NCBI GenBank assembly: GCA_038503035.1
Contig: JAVSML010025180.1
Location: forward strand, 1 to 64,000
Direction of reading: 5' to 3'
Source: Crocodylus rhombifer
Taxonomy: Eukaryota; Chordata; Crocodylia; Crocodylidae
Length of the DNA: 64,000 bases
The number at the start of each line of letters is the position of its first letter. The first letter of the stretch is position 1. The notes under the pieces were generated by a model, which was not told the origin of the DNA, ran no database searches, and saw nothing but the letters and a program-made list of their open reading frames with translations. A program made the position numbers and the translations under genes. Shown piece by piece: positions 50,790 to 62,999 of the stretch.

Positions 50790-52262
50790 CAGGGATCCGG
50801 GTTTTTCATTCCCCACTGAAAAACACAGTAAAACCCAGAATTTCCCATTTTAAGGAGAAACCCTCAGATTTTCTCCTTTAAAGGAGAAAAACAGGGGAAA
50901 CAGTGGGTTTCCCTTTGCAGGCTGACAGAGTTCCAGCCTGCAAGGGGCTGGGGGGAGCAGGAGGGGATCCAGTAGGGGGCACCATGTGCATGTGGGTGTG
51001 TACACATGACCATGGCTGCCAGGCAGCTTGGAGAGCAGCTCCCTACAGGTAAGTCAGGGGAGGGAGGGAAGGGAGGTGGGAGACTGAGGCCCCCTTAGTG
51101 AGGGAGGGAGGGAGTTGGGCAGGGCCGGGGCTGCTGCCCAGTCAGGGGGTGCATGGGGCTTGGGGCCTGGATGCATGGCCGCAGGGCCTAGGCAGCAAGA
51201 GGGATGGAGCTACCAGTGGCTCATCTGGAGGGGCGGGCTGGCTCCCCGCTGCTGTGCACATCCCCACAGAGGGCATGGGGGACACTTGTCCCCGCCAGAT
51301 TTGTGCATGGGGCTGGGGCAGATACAGGCTGCTCATTGTAGCCTCAGGTTCCTTGCCCTGATCCCATCCCTCTGGGGCCTCTACAACCCACCAGGAAGAC
51401 CTGGCACAGCAGGGCAGAGAGGGGTGGGGAAACTTGATGCAACCACTGAGTCCTGTGCCACCCTGGTGAAGCATGTCCTGCCCACCCAGCAGCAGTGGGA
51501 ACGGTGGCATGGAGTTTTCTGCACTACTGCCAGGTGGGCAGCAGGTGTCTCATCATGGTGGTGCAGGGCTTGTGGCGATGGCATCAAGCTTCCCCGCCCA
51601 GCCTCACTCTGCCCTGCTGCACTGAGTTCTGCTTGCTGTGCTGTGGAGGCCCAGGAGGGAGGTGAGCAGGGTGGGAAGCCTGAGCCTACAGCAGGCAGAC
51701 TGCAACCCCCTCTGGCTGTGCCACCCGGGGGGAGGGGGAGCTGGGCTCCACACTGCTGCAGCAGCCGCTGCCTCCCACAGGCTTGGGCGCTGATGTGTGG
51801 TCCCTGGCCCCATAGCTGTGGCAGCAGGGCTGGGGGTGGGGAGCGAGGGGCACTGGCAGGCCTGAGGAATTGTGGCATGAGAGTGAGGGGCAAACGTCAT
51901 AGGCAGAGCACCAGCATATCAGGGCTGCTGAGCAGCACAAAGCAGTGGGGGGCAGGGGACAGCTGCAGCTGGCCCCATGTCCTGGTGAATGAAGGGGGCA
52001 GTAGTAGCTCTGATTTTCCATGATAAAAAACCCAAAATCAAATGTCAAAATGTATTGGTATTTAGAATTTATTTTATTAGTGATTGAGGCACTGATTGGC
52101 TTCCAGATTTCTTTGAAATTGTAAATATATCAATAAAACATTGTGTTCAACTGATCTTTATACATAGAGTGGTATTTAATTTTAATCATGGAAAAATTAG
52201 GATTTTGCATTTTTTTTAATCAGACCATTTGCAATTTTTTTTATCAGAGAAAACCAAAACAG
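50790..52262. mobile_element. Long copy of the CAGGGATCC hAT family, about 1.47 kb
   Basis: It starts CAGGGATCCGGGTTTTTC at 50790, shares the GGAGAAAAAC segment, the ATCAGGGCTGCTGAGC core and the AT-rich right part (ATCATGGAAAAATTAGG) with the 25913-26892 copy. The right terminus is eroded, so the end is approximate. The open frame at 51115-52023 is a GC-rich artefact with no recognised family. Confidence 0.75.
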
Positions 52263-52581
52263 TCTAGAACAGTGTGGCCATTGATTGTTATGTAAAGCAA
52301 TAGCAATATTTCCATTAATGTCAGTGGTTCCATAGTCAAATTCAGATTTTCTATAAGCAACTGTACCTCCATTGAAGGTGCACATAAATAATAGTAATTA
52401 ATGGCCTATTATTATATGCTTTACTTAGAGCTTAAATTAATCCTAGTGGAAAAGACAGTAACAAAAAATCAGAAGACCTGGGTTTTATGTGTAGCTCCTA
52501 CCACCGAACTGCTGTGCACCTTTGGCCATATCACTACTTCTCTTGCTTTTACTTCCTCTTCTCTTTATCGGTCTTATTTAG

Positions 52582-54083
52582 GGCCTTGTTACACATTAAC
52601 TTCAGATGGCTTATGGTTGGATTGCATATGGACATCTGAAACTAGTTTTTAGCATAGTTTAGATGGCTTAAAGTTATCCAGGGCAGGTTTACCTTTGATA
52701 TGTGTTACCTAGTTTGTGTTCCATTAATGTATGGCCACTCCCTGCAGATGAGCTGCCCAGGTTGCAGTCTGCCAAAATCCCAGTATGCATTGTTTCCTTC
52801 CCCAAACTTCTGTTCTCTGTAAGCAGACTTTTCACCCCCTGAACTCTACTGCCTAGGGGGCGGTTCTGACACCAAGTAAGCTCCACCTCCTGGCCCCAGG
52901 TATGCAACCTTCCCACCCTAAGGGGTGCAACCCCATGCAAACAGCCTGTGGAGCACATGCCAGTAGGGGTGTGTGAAACACGCCTTATTCTATTCAGATT
53001 TGGCCTGAATTGGGGACAGTGATTTGATTCATTGATTCGGATCACTGTCCCTGATTCAATTCGGCCAAATCCGAAGATTTGATGCCAATTTGAGAATCAG
53101 TGATTTGGACACAGACACAGCTTTAAATGTTTTTTCTACACACCTTGAGGTACCAGCATGGCTTGTGAATGCTGTAATGCTGGGGTGCATGGAGCATCCC
53201 ACAGGAGTGCGAGGGAGTCCCCTGCGTGCTTGGCAGCGAAACTGGAAGTGACTGGAAGTACAGGTCTGCCAGGGAGCATGCTGCCCCCCACCCCACACAC
53301 ACACACATACTCTCCCAGCTTGACAATCAGCTGCGGGGAGACCCCGGGTGCCATCCCAGACCCAGGAGGCACTGCCAAATCAAATCAGGGACCAAAGCTT
53401 CGCATGGCCCTACATGCCAGCTAGCTAGGCTGCACGACATGGGCACAAGAGTGGGGTCTAAAAAAGGTGGGTGGAAACAAAGTACGGGGCTGGATTGGGT
53501 CCCTATGAGCTGGGGTTTCCTTCTGGGGTCAAGGGCAGAGGCAACAGCTTCCCAAAAAGCACCATCCCTCACCACTCTCACCTCCCAGCCACCCCAGGAA
53601 GCATGACCATGCCTGAATCCCAAATCCCAATTTCTCAATTAAAACACGAGACCTTCTATAAATTGACTTCCTATTTCTGTATTTCTTTTTAAATTCTTTT
53701 TTTTTTCTTTTTTCCTTTATCCTTCAGTGGCTGGCTTTCTTCGTGTCATCATCTCTCTCCCACCCCCATCTCATTACTCACCCCTATCCCATTAACTCTC
53801 TGCCTCCCAGCCTCATGTTCCTGTGACTCTTCTCAATCCAGCTCTCATCTCCACTTAGGGCAGGAATAGAAGCCTGTCTTGGACACCAGCCCTGTAGCCA
53901 CAACTCACAGTGGTAGCTCCTAGTCAGGCCCCTGCTTGTCAGGCCTCTTGTGACAAATCACAGCTATGAAGGTTGGGAACAGTCAGAGGTTTTCAGCTTT
54001 AAGGTGTGACTGCTCTGAACTTGAGCTAGTACTAACACAGACGAACATTTGGGCAGCTCAAAGCGAAATGTGCAACAAGGCCC
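52582..54083. mobile_element. About 1.5-kb hAT element hosting a nested MITE
   Basis: Ends GGCCTTGTTACACATT and AATGTGCAACAAGGCCC form an inverted repeat. Flanks TTATTTAG (52574-52581) and TTAGTTAG (54084-54091) match at 7 of 8. A second hAT element occupies 52964-53412 inside it. No transposase is recognisable. Confidence 0.78.
52964..53412. mobile_element. 449-bp nonautonomous hAT element nested in another
   Basis: Ends TAGGGGTGTGTGAAAC and TTCGCATGGCCCTA. Perfect 8-bp target duplication CATGCCAG at 52956-52963 and 53413-53420. It contains the palindrome GGACAGTGAT...ATCACTGTCC and GATTCGG/GATTTGG motifs like the 7205-7492 element. Confidence 0.92.
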
Positions 54084-54091
54084 TTAGTTAG

Positions 54092-56608
54092 GCTGTAACC
54101 TCTTACAGCAAGGCAGAATTTATCTTTCCTTGTGTTGGTATAATTAAATCTCTCAAGTTACTACTGTAACAAACACAACCCCAGCGTACATATTATGAAC
54201 CAAATTCTAAAACTGGCCACAGATCCATAGATGATATTTTGTACTGAGACTGTTGTTCACATCACAGGGGTAGCCACTCAGGTAGGGACAGAAATTACAT
54301 ATAAACCAGTACAAGTGATTGAAAACCAGTTCAAATATGTATCACAATAGAAGTTCAGTGCACATAAACCACTTTCAAAATGGCTGAAACCAGTTTAAGA
54401 TAAACCTGGATGGATATAGCATCAGACTTAATTAATTTAGGTTAAATCAGTTTACTGAACTTCTGTCCCAGATCCCGTCCAGATTCAAGTTACTTCAGCC
54501 TGCTCCCCCTCACCCCTCCTCCCCATCTCAGGATGCCTTGCACTTCCCCTGCAAACTCCAATTCAAAGGGTGGGCAGGACAGCTTTGGCCCAAACTGTTT
54601 GCTCCAGATGAGCAGGGAGCTGTGCTTTAGTGCCCCCCGGCTTCTGGCCTGCGCCACTGCAGGTCTGTGGCTGCATTCTGGAATCAAAAGTGAAAGTCTG
54701 TTCACTTGCTTATCAGTTCAATCTACACAGCTTAGACTAACCTGTAAAGATTTAACTGATTCAGCCTTGGGCTTTTTGACTGTCTGTACTTAGCTTCAGT
54801 GATATTTCCTCAAGCTGATCCACATCTAACAAGAATGACACAGAAAGTGCTTCTTGATGTTTCTTTGTGTGTGATGGAGTGTCCCTTGTTGAGTGACAGC
54901 TGAGAATACAGTGAGGAGTCCAAATAGTATCTACTTTTTCCACCCAGCTGTCAGAAAAAAATAGGGTTGTTAGTTGGCAAAGAGACCCAAGAGTTCCCCC
55001 CCCCTCCCCACCACCATCCCTGCAGGCAATTGGCAATTTCTTTTTTCATCTCTGCCCTAGTCTGTGTTTCAAATTCATCTGCTTCCTTTTCAAGCAGCAG
55101 CTGCTTTTGTAACTATAATGGGCATCATCACAATGTGCTGCCTGCAGAAACCATTTTCTTTTGTTACTGTTCTTTTTGTGTGCTGTTGGAGATGCACCTC
55201 TCCTGGTCCAGGTGCAAACGCCCAGTCTCTCTTATTCTAGCTCTTAATCTTTTTTAAAATTGTAGTTTCAAATCAGATCCAGACTAACCGGCTTCTCTAA
55301 CTCCATGTTGTACAGAAATATTATAGCTTCTAAATCTAATACTAGATATCTATAACAAAAGGACTAAAAAATAAAGGAAATTATCTACTTGTATTCTGAA
55401 GCTTTGAGACGGAAAGTGTAGCAAGATTTAATACAAAAAAAAAAAAGTCACCATAGTTTAACTTTGGCATCCTTTATCTAGAATTCTTTAAATGAATGTC
55501 CTGAGCAGAGGTCAGCTTCATGAAACCCCTCCTATTGAAACAGTAGAAACAGCTGACTTATACTAAGGTATTATTTAAGTAACCATTTTCTACCGTCTTT
55601 AAGACAGTCCTTTCTCCAAGTCTGAAATATTCCTTTATGATCAGATGTCAGAGCTAATGCTAAATCATTCTTACTACTTATTTTTAGTATAGAAACAAAA
55701 TGTTACCTGCAGACATTTCACAGCAATGTAAGACAACAATGCTCCTGTCCCAAGGAGTTTATAGCTAAAGGCCACTTAATTAGAACTATTCCTGGATAGA
55801 CATTCAATAGTCACCAATTATTTAAAGTCAATTAAATCTATCCTTTTATAAACCAGAAGAATGAACAGAAGATTTACTGGAGGTTCATACCAACTAGATT
55901 CTATAAATGGTGGAGTTCAGCCTTTTTTCACTACTGTGAGCCCACCCTGTTAGCTCTTGTTCATAAATACAGTTGATCAGTGAATTTACTAACTCTGCTC
56001 CTAAATGCTACTTTCCATTAATATAAAACATGAAGTATGAAATTTCATGTGCAATTTAAATACACAGAGGAATCTGACATGTCATTTGAATTCTATGCAA
56101 AGCACATTAAAAAGAAACTTATACCCTTTATAACTTATATCCTAATGAGATTTCAGCATTCAGACCTAGTAAGAAAACCACGTTTGCAGCCCCAAAAGTA
56201 GCAAAAATTCAATCATCAAGATACTTGGGTGCAATTCAAAGAAAGAGGGAAATGTCATGTCTGTGTGTGTGCATGAATACACACGTGAAATATAAACACC
56301 ACTATATCAAACAATGGCATCTCAGCACATAGAAGACTATGTTAAAAATGTCATAAATTCATTTTAAAAACAGTTGAAGAGGTCAGTGAAAACTATTTAG
56401 ATATATGAATAGTTTAATGCATAAGAAACTGCTAACATCAGGGGTTGGCCTTTTTTCCCCCCCTTTTTTAATTAAAAGGTATAATTTATCCAGAATTATT
56501 TGCACAATTGCAAAGGACTGACAGGCTCCATATTCTGCCCCATAATACAAGAATGAGAAAATACCCACTGTAATTGAAAAGGCATGTTATAAAGAGAAAT
56601 AAGATTCT
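54092..56608. other. Upstream PLS1 region, no recognised feature
   Basis: Probably PLS1 intron 1. Mostly AT-rich with small CT-rich patches near 54480-54560 and 54995-55020. No coding exon, RNA gene or bounded repeat was recognised. Confidence 0.4.
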
Positions 56609-57445
56609 CAGAGGTACACCAATAGAGATTTTTGGGTTGATACCAATGGCCGATTTTTAATGAGCCATATTGGCTGATACCAATCCAATTGGCGATATGT
56701 GGCCCAGCAGCTTGGAAAGCACCGTCAGGCTGGTAAGTTTGTTGTGGAGGAAGGGGCAAGGGGGGAGGGAAGGGTCACAGGGGACAGATCAAAGCCCCCC
56801 TGGTGAGGGAGGGAGTGGGGCTGGGGCAGGGGCAGGCACTGAACAGCCAGAGTGGGGCACAGGACAGAGCCGCAAGTGGCTTGTCTGAGGTGTGTGGAGA
56901 GGAGGGGCAGGCATCTCCTGCTGCTGCACACACCCCAGGAGGGCATGGGGGGCATGTACCCCTGTATCTGTGTGCAGGGTGAAAGCAGGCTTCTGCTGTG
57001 GGCTGGAGGTGGTGCTGGGGGCTGGCCCAGGCTGTGCTTGGGGCAGGGAAGGGGGCTATGGCAAATTTTAGGTCAACTGTGTAGCCTACCCTATAGCCCC
57101 TCTCCCAGCACTGCTGCTGCTGCCCACCCCAACTGTGCAACATCTACCCCTGCCCCAGCCCCACTCCCCCCCCACCATGGGAGCCTTAGTCTGCTCCCCA
57201 CTATGCTCCTATATTCCCCTCCACCCTTTCCCCCAACAACAGACTTACCAGCTGGATGCTGCTCTCCATGCTGCTGGGCTGTGCTCCTGGCCACCTGTGG
57301 GCTGTGCTGTGGCTGTGCGCATGCGGGGGTATTTAATCAGCAACATTATCAGCCACATCAGCCAAAAAAGCTGACTGCTGATCATTTCAATTTTCCTCTT
57401 ATCACTACTGAGACAATACAGGACCAATGTATCGGTGCACCTCTA
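56609..57445. mobile_element. 837-bp nonautonomous hAT element, CAGAGGTACACC family
   Basis: Ends CAGAGGTACACCAATA and TATCGGTGCACCTCTA. Flanks AAGATTCT (56601-56608) and AAGATCCT (57446-57453) match at 7 of 8. The middle is GC-rich, with open frames on both strands lacking any known domain, and resembles the core of the element at 50790. Confidence 0.88.
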
Positions 57446-57931
57446 AAGATCCTATTATATAATCAGTCTGTGGACTTAAGTGCCATACATGGTCAGAGAG
57501 AAACATACATTATCTGGATTTATAAGAATGCTGTTATGACCATAAGTAACATTTATAACTACTCCAGAGGATATGAATCAATCTTGTGCTTTAAGATATA
57601 AACTGACCTTCTGCAGAATCTTCCTCACTTTTCCAGGCATGGCATTACCCAGTTACCTATAGTTAATGTATTTCTCCTTTCTCCAAAACTTTATGGAAGA
57701 ATACCAACTAATTCAACACATGACACCTTCCAGGTTTTTTCTTGTATTTTTTGCTAATAAAACATTATTTTTGTTACAAGAAATACCAAGAAATTCACTT
57801 TCAAGAGTTAAGCATTCATTCATTCTCAGTAACCCTGAGAATGTAATGAGAGCAACATTTTCCATTGCACGTTTACAAAAAAGTATGGGTGGATCAAGAG
57901 TTAGTATAATCAAACAATAACATGTCTAACA

Positions 57932-58036
57932 ATGGGCTTGATTTTGAGCCCACTTTCAGTAGTATAAATCAGGAATAGCTCCACTTTAATGAAATCACTC
58001 TGAGGTAAAACTGTTAATCAGAATCAGGTCCATTTG
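57932..58036. repeat. Palindromic MITE remnant
   Basis: GGGCTTGATTTTGAGCCCAC at the left and TTAATCAGAATCAGGTCC at the right are inverse-related. The middle, GTATAAATCAGGAATAGCTCC, matches a widespread reptile palindromic repeat known to me (AAATCAGGAGTAACTCCA type). Confidence 0.55.
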
Positions 58037-59089
58037 TATAAAAGGTAAACACTCACTATCTAAAAAGCTACCTTTTCACTTAAACAAAAAGCCTCTGGTT
58101 TCCTTTGACTGCTGAGTATACAGAACAGCTCTTTTAAATTCATCAGTAGTATCAGTTTCACACAGTTTCCTTAGCATACATCATTCAAGAGGATCTCAGC
58201 ATAGGTATGCTTTGTACTGTTGAATTCAGTGTAAGAATACACTGTATTAGACAGACTAACTATTGCAGTAGGACCAATACTAAGAGATCTAAAATAACAA
58301 CTGCTATATGCTGAGCTTTAACTTATATTGACTAACGCTCTCACCCATAAGATTCTCTTTTAACTGTTTATAGCTTAGCCACATTTTGAGCTGATTTTGT
58401 CCATTCTTAAATGTTTCCTCCAGAAAAGTTTATTTCTTTTTTATCATTATTATTATTTTTACATTTCAGAAAAAAATGCTTAGCTACCTTCCAGAAAAAA
58501 TACATTGCTCTTCCAAAGTTAGAACATCCTTACAAATGTTTCATTTAATTTTTCCACCAGCTTTATAGTTTGGAGCAGGGACCAGAAGTTTAGCTGCAGA
58601 GTGACCTTGGAGTCAGAGGACTTTTCTATCCCCATGAAAGTCCATCTACATTTAAATCAAGTTATAAACTCCAGAAAATCATTATTTGCAGGTGCTCAGT
58701 AAAGCCCTGTTAAGAGCCTGGCAGGTATACATACCTTTATATGGCACAAGGTAATACTATACATGGATAATTAGATTAGGAACTGCATTACACTTTGTAG
58801 ACCTGCTCCAAAGTCTACTCTGGTACTCAGCACATTCCTGGCTAGGATATTAGGTTCTCTACCAGACTCTCATGACATTTTCTCCTCCTGGCAGCTATCA
58901 GCTATTATGGTGCTGGTCAGTGAAACAAAGAACAAAAGTTGGTAGCAGAGCAGTGATGTGAATGCAAATCTCCAAAACCATAAGCTTGAGCCCGAAACTC
59001 TATGCTGTACTTCCTTGCCTCATGACTAAATCAGGGCCATTTGTATAAAAGGCCTGTATTATAAGAACTATTTCATTTGGGTAGGCTTT

Positions 59090-59255
59090 AGCTGGTGGGG
59101 TTAAGTTTTGGTGTATAAACTGGGGCAATTGTTTTATTGTTTACTATCTCATTTTAATATCTGATTTTTTTTAATGACATCTTGTTTAATTGTAAGCTGC
59201 CCAAGCCTTTTTTGGAGGAGAGCAGCATATAACTCAAATCAAATAAATAATCCTA
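59090..59255 (+). repeat. LINE 3'-tail-like sequence
   Basis: TAAGCTGCCCAAGCCTTTTT, then GGAGAGCAGCATATAACTCA and AAATAAATAA resemble the 3' end of L2- or RTE-like elements (GTAAGCCGCC...GGCATATAAATAAATAA). The assignment rests on short similarity only. Confidence 0.4.
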
Positions 59256-59599
59256 AATCACAGCAATCCCTGAAATGTTACTGTGCACACTACCCCTAGC
59301 AGATCCATGCTGTTCAGAAATGGGGGTACTGTCTATGACAATGAGAGAACAGTAATAGGATATAATGCCTTGAGACGATATTCATCTTAAAAAAAGGAAT
59401 CCGTAGAAGACACCAGGTATATTACTGCTATACAAAGAAGCAACTCAGTGACTTCCTTTCTGAAGTCCATGCACCTAACTGGTGCATCATACACATATTA
59501 GAATTGTTTGAAGAGCACAGGTAACATGAATAACATTTGCTCCTTTCAGGACAGCAAGGTAATGAAATCTGTGCTATGTGGAAGGCATGACAGCACATC

Positions 59600-59905
59600 C
59601 TGGCCTCCCTGGGTGCCTGTAGACGTGTGGAGAGCCAGATCTGATGTGCTGTAATTACAATGCAATAATCGAGTCTGCTGGAGCATGATAATTAGCACAC
59701 TACAGCCAGCTTCTGTGTTTTGTGTATCAGCATCCCCACACTTCAAAATGGCATTGGGGGGGGGTGTTTTAACTAAAGCTCATTCAACAACCTTTAGTTA
59801 AAGTGGCCCCACTACCATTTTGAAGCATTGGGCACTGACGTGTGAAATGCTGCAGGCTTTAATTAGAGCAGCTCTTGGATCATGTGTAAAAATGCCCTGT
59901 CTGCT
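59600..59905. repeat. Candidate palindromic DNA element
   Basis: An inverted repeat, TTTTAACTAAAGCTCATT opposite AACCTTTAGTTAAAGTGG, lies centred near 59788. Flanking CACACTTCAAAATGGCATTG and ACCATTTTGAAGCATTGGGC extend the symmetry to about 50-bp arms (59738-59840). Ends are approximate. Confidence 0.6.
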
Positions 59906-60734
59906 AGGAAATGTAGTTGTTGGATACAAATTATAAATACCAATGGTGTAACTAGGGTGGGAAGACGGAGGCAATGGCCTCAGGTGCTGACTTCAGGGAA
60001 GGTTGGGGAGATGGGGGAAAAAAAAAAAGGTGGCTGCCAGCACACATGTTCATGACCACAAATTGGACATTGCTGCTTATACTTTGTCTTGGGTACCCAG
60101 CCGTGTCCCATTACTGGTGATAAACACCATGCTGCAACATGAGTGGCAGATATATTTTTTGCTTATAACACTGATACTTTTATTAGCATTGTATACAAAA
60201 TGATATATGGATCCTTTGGCATAATTCAGCATGATTTTTCAATTTTCACAACTTATTACAAGTTTGCAAAAAATGAAAATAATCTAGAACATCTTCAGGA
60301 TAGACAATTCTGAAAGTTAAACAATGGCACATCACATCTTACTTAATTAAACTTTCATACAAAAAAAGTGCTTGATTGTCTTACTTTTGTATTTCTATTA
60401 ATTTGAAATTTCTTTCATAAAGGAGCAACCCCCCACCCCACAAAAACAGCACTTTAACCTCACAAAAAACTAAAACGGTTATTGCTCTAAATAGTGTCAC
60501 ATCCTGCCACTGATTTGTCGGTTTGATGTAAATCACTGGCAGAATTCAGTTCCTGGGTTTAAATAGATCTTTAAAAAGTAATTTCAAATGATCAAAACCA
60601 GGAATCATTTCCTGGCCTTTTTTACACCCTAGAGAATCACAATATTACAGCTGCTTGCAGACATTAACTGCCCCCCCCCCAAAAAAAAAACAAAAACAAA
60701 ACACAAACCCCAAAAACAAAAAACCCAAAAACAT

Positions 60735-60950
60735 GCTTTACCGGAAGCAGCAGCAAGTTATTTTGACTCTGCTCCGCAGTGTCTGTATAGATTAGGCACT
60801 TCAGCTAAGCTTTTTGTCACTTTTAGCTCAAGTTGATTCAATCAGCTATTCAATAAAAGTACCCAAAAAAAGCCCCAAAGTGCCCGATCTATACAGATGT
60901 TGGGCAAGTTGGGTCTGACTAACGTGGTGCCTCTTATAGGCATTTTGCTT
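60735..60950. repeat. Dispersed repeat, copy 2 of the 40.6-kb family
   Basis: Collinear with 40600-40815 over the blocks GCAGCAGCAAGTTATTTTGA, AGTTGATTCAATCAGCTATT and TACAGATGTTGGGCAAG. Preceded by C and A homopolymer runs at 60671-60690. Confidence 0.7.
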
Positions 60951-61748
60951 TGCTCCGCTGGTGGGGGCAGGGGGAGGGTGATTGGAGGCAGTGGGTGCAC
61001 ATGTGTCTGAACACACACAGACACATGGGCGGCATACAGCCAGGAAGGATCAGCTGGATGCAGATAAGTGTGGGGGTTGGAGTGCCAGGGCTTGGGGACT
61101 GTCCAGGGGGCTGTGGAGTGTAGGTCTGTGTGTGGGGCACAGGTGTGTGGAGGGGGTGTGAGGGGGCGGTAGCTGCTGGCCCTGGGGAAAAACTGTCCAA
61201 GCAGCAGAGCTGCGGCATGGCAGAGTGGGGTACGAGGCAGGCACTTGCTCCTCCAGTGTCAATTCTTAGCTTTTATTTAGTACAGAAAAAATAATAATAG
61301 GAGTAATTTTTCTGTTGCAAATAACTCAGAAAGACCACAATTCTGCTGTGGCAGGCCCACACTTGCAGCACTGTTGCTGGCGTGCCCTGCCCACCTGGGT
61401 ACCAGCCTGAGGCTAACCTGACCCCAAGGCCTACCTACCTGCTATGACTTGATGTTATTTGAGATTGGAGGTGCTGCTTAGTGGTCACCTCTGGTCCCGA
61501 GTGGCTCAGGGAGTAGGTCTTCTCTGAGGCTGCACCACCCTACACCTCATCCCTTTCCACTTAGGTCATCCATTCTAGTCTCAGTGATGTCCACAATGAG
61601 CCACTGGCACCGCTTTTTCTCCTGCCATGCCTGCCTACATGGTCTCCCACATATGCCTAGTGAAGCCTTGTTGGCTGATGAATGCACAATTTAATGATAA
61701 TGAAACTAAATGTGCTCACATAATGCAGTCAAGCAAGGCATCGATGAT

Positions 61749-61785
61749 ACCCAACTGATTACTTACTGCACCCAACTGATTACTT
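61749..61785 (+). repeat. Short 21-bp-period duplication
   Basis: ACCCAACTGATTACTT occurs at 61749-61764 and again at 61770-61785. Confidence 0.9.
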
Positions 61786-61920
61786 CAGTGTTTGGCGAGG
61801 TGTTCTTCGCCTGACCCCTGCTGGCTTCTACTCCGTGGGTATTCCTCAGGTAAGCTGGAGTTCTAGGCCTGCTGGCACCCAGCCACATACCCTGGTACTT
61901 CAGGCACCATCCCCTCACAT

Positions 61921-62002
61921 TCCCTAAGGTCCTCCGTGACCGCTGCTGCCCTAGCAGTGGATCCCTAAGGTCCTCCGTGACCGCTGCTGCCCTAGCAGTG
62001 GA
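61921..62002 (+). repeat. Perfect 41-bp tandem duplication
   Basis: A unit beginning TCCCTAAGGTCCTCCGTGAC and ending CTAGCAGTGGA is present twice without a mismatch, at 61921-61961 and 61962-62002. The lack of divergence implies a recent event or an assembly artefact. Confidence 0.95.
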
Positions 62003-62689
62003 TTTTGGGTCTGTACTTGCTCAAATGCAGTGGCTGTGGCCACAGAGGCGTTGGATGAGTTTTCTTCCCTGGCAGGGTCTACCAGTCCCTGTCAAACTGG
62101 CCTTCTCCTCTCCCAGCTGCCCTCATAATACCTTTCAGTGTTCTGGTATGCGAGCAGGGGGTCGCTCAGGTCTGCACTGTTAGGTTCGCCCATCACGGCT
62201 CCTGCAACAATAACTGCTCTTTCTCCTATAGGTGCTCGGTCGCCCACCGTGTCTCCTCTTTTGGCAGGGCCTCCTGCCCCCGGAAAGATTCCCTGCTTGG
62301 TGACACAGATAAGTGCACTGCCTGCCTCTGCAGGAGGGTTTTTCCAGCAACCAGGGCTCCTGCAGCCTGGCTTGGCAACCCACTCCCGTGGGGGTGCGCT
62401 GGTCCTACTCCAGCTGCAGGAAGGGTTTTAAGTTGCACTCGCAGTGCGCCTTCTTTCTCCCTCTTCCATACTATTGCTGAGGAGTTCCTTTTATCCTAGG
62501 AGTCCTCTGGGGCCAGACTACTCTGCAGGCATGGTGCCAATCAATTCCCCAGCAGACTGGCCACCTGGATGCTGGTGCTGCGGCAAGTGTGCTGTGGGCC
62601 TGTCGCATCTGCGTTTTTTTTTTAAATCTCTACCTTGTGAATCATGTCTGCAAACTTAATAGTGCTAACGTTGTGTGGTACCCTGGGGG

Positions 62690-62748
62690 ACCCTTGAAAG
62701 GATCTCAAGGCACCCCAGAGTGCCACGGCATCCTGGTTGAGAATTGCT
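62690..62748. repeat. Right-end fragment of a Buster-like hAT MITE
   Basis: GGTTGAGAATTGCTG near 62734-62748 corresponds to the GGTTGAGAACCACTG end of this class. No matching left end was found. Confidence 0.5.
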
Positions 62749-62813
62749 GATCTATTATAATAAGATGCTAGAGGGACAATTCAAAGTGTTGAGGCAATTA
62801 GATCTCTCTAGAA

Positions 62814-62999
62814 CACAGGTGAGCAAAATGCGGCCCGCGGGCTGCAAGTGGCCTGCCAGGCCATTCTATCCAGCCCACGGGGCCCCACAAAAATTTAGGA
62901 AATTAATATTTATCTGCCCCGGCTGCCTGTCATGCAACCCTTGATGGCTGGTCAAAACTCAGTAAGCGGCCCTCCACCCAAAATAATTGCCTGCCCCTG
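62814..62999. mobile_element. 186-bp Buster-like hAT MITE
   Basis: Ends CACAGGTGAGCAAAATGCGG and TAATTGCCTGCCCCTG. Flanks CTCTAGAA (62806-62813) and TACTAGAC (63000-63007) share the central CTAGA, 5 of 8. The interior reads GGCCCGCGGGC and GCCCACGGGGCC. Confidence 0.75.

Larger units (their letters stand above)
60951..62690. other. GC-rich stretch of unknown origin
   Basis: It contains short tandem duplications and many overlapping open frames without family similarity or agreement between strands. An LTR or other transposon is possible. No gene is supported. Confidence 0.4.

Noticed and set aside
51115..52023. 302-codon open frame on the plus strand
   Set aside because: It lies wholly in the GC-rich core of a hAT element, has several rival frames on both strands, low-complexity G/A/W/P-rich composition and no recognisable domain.
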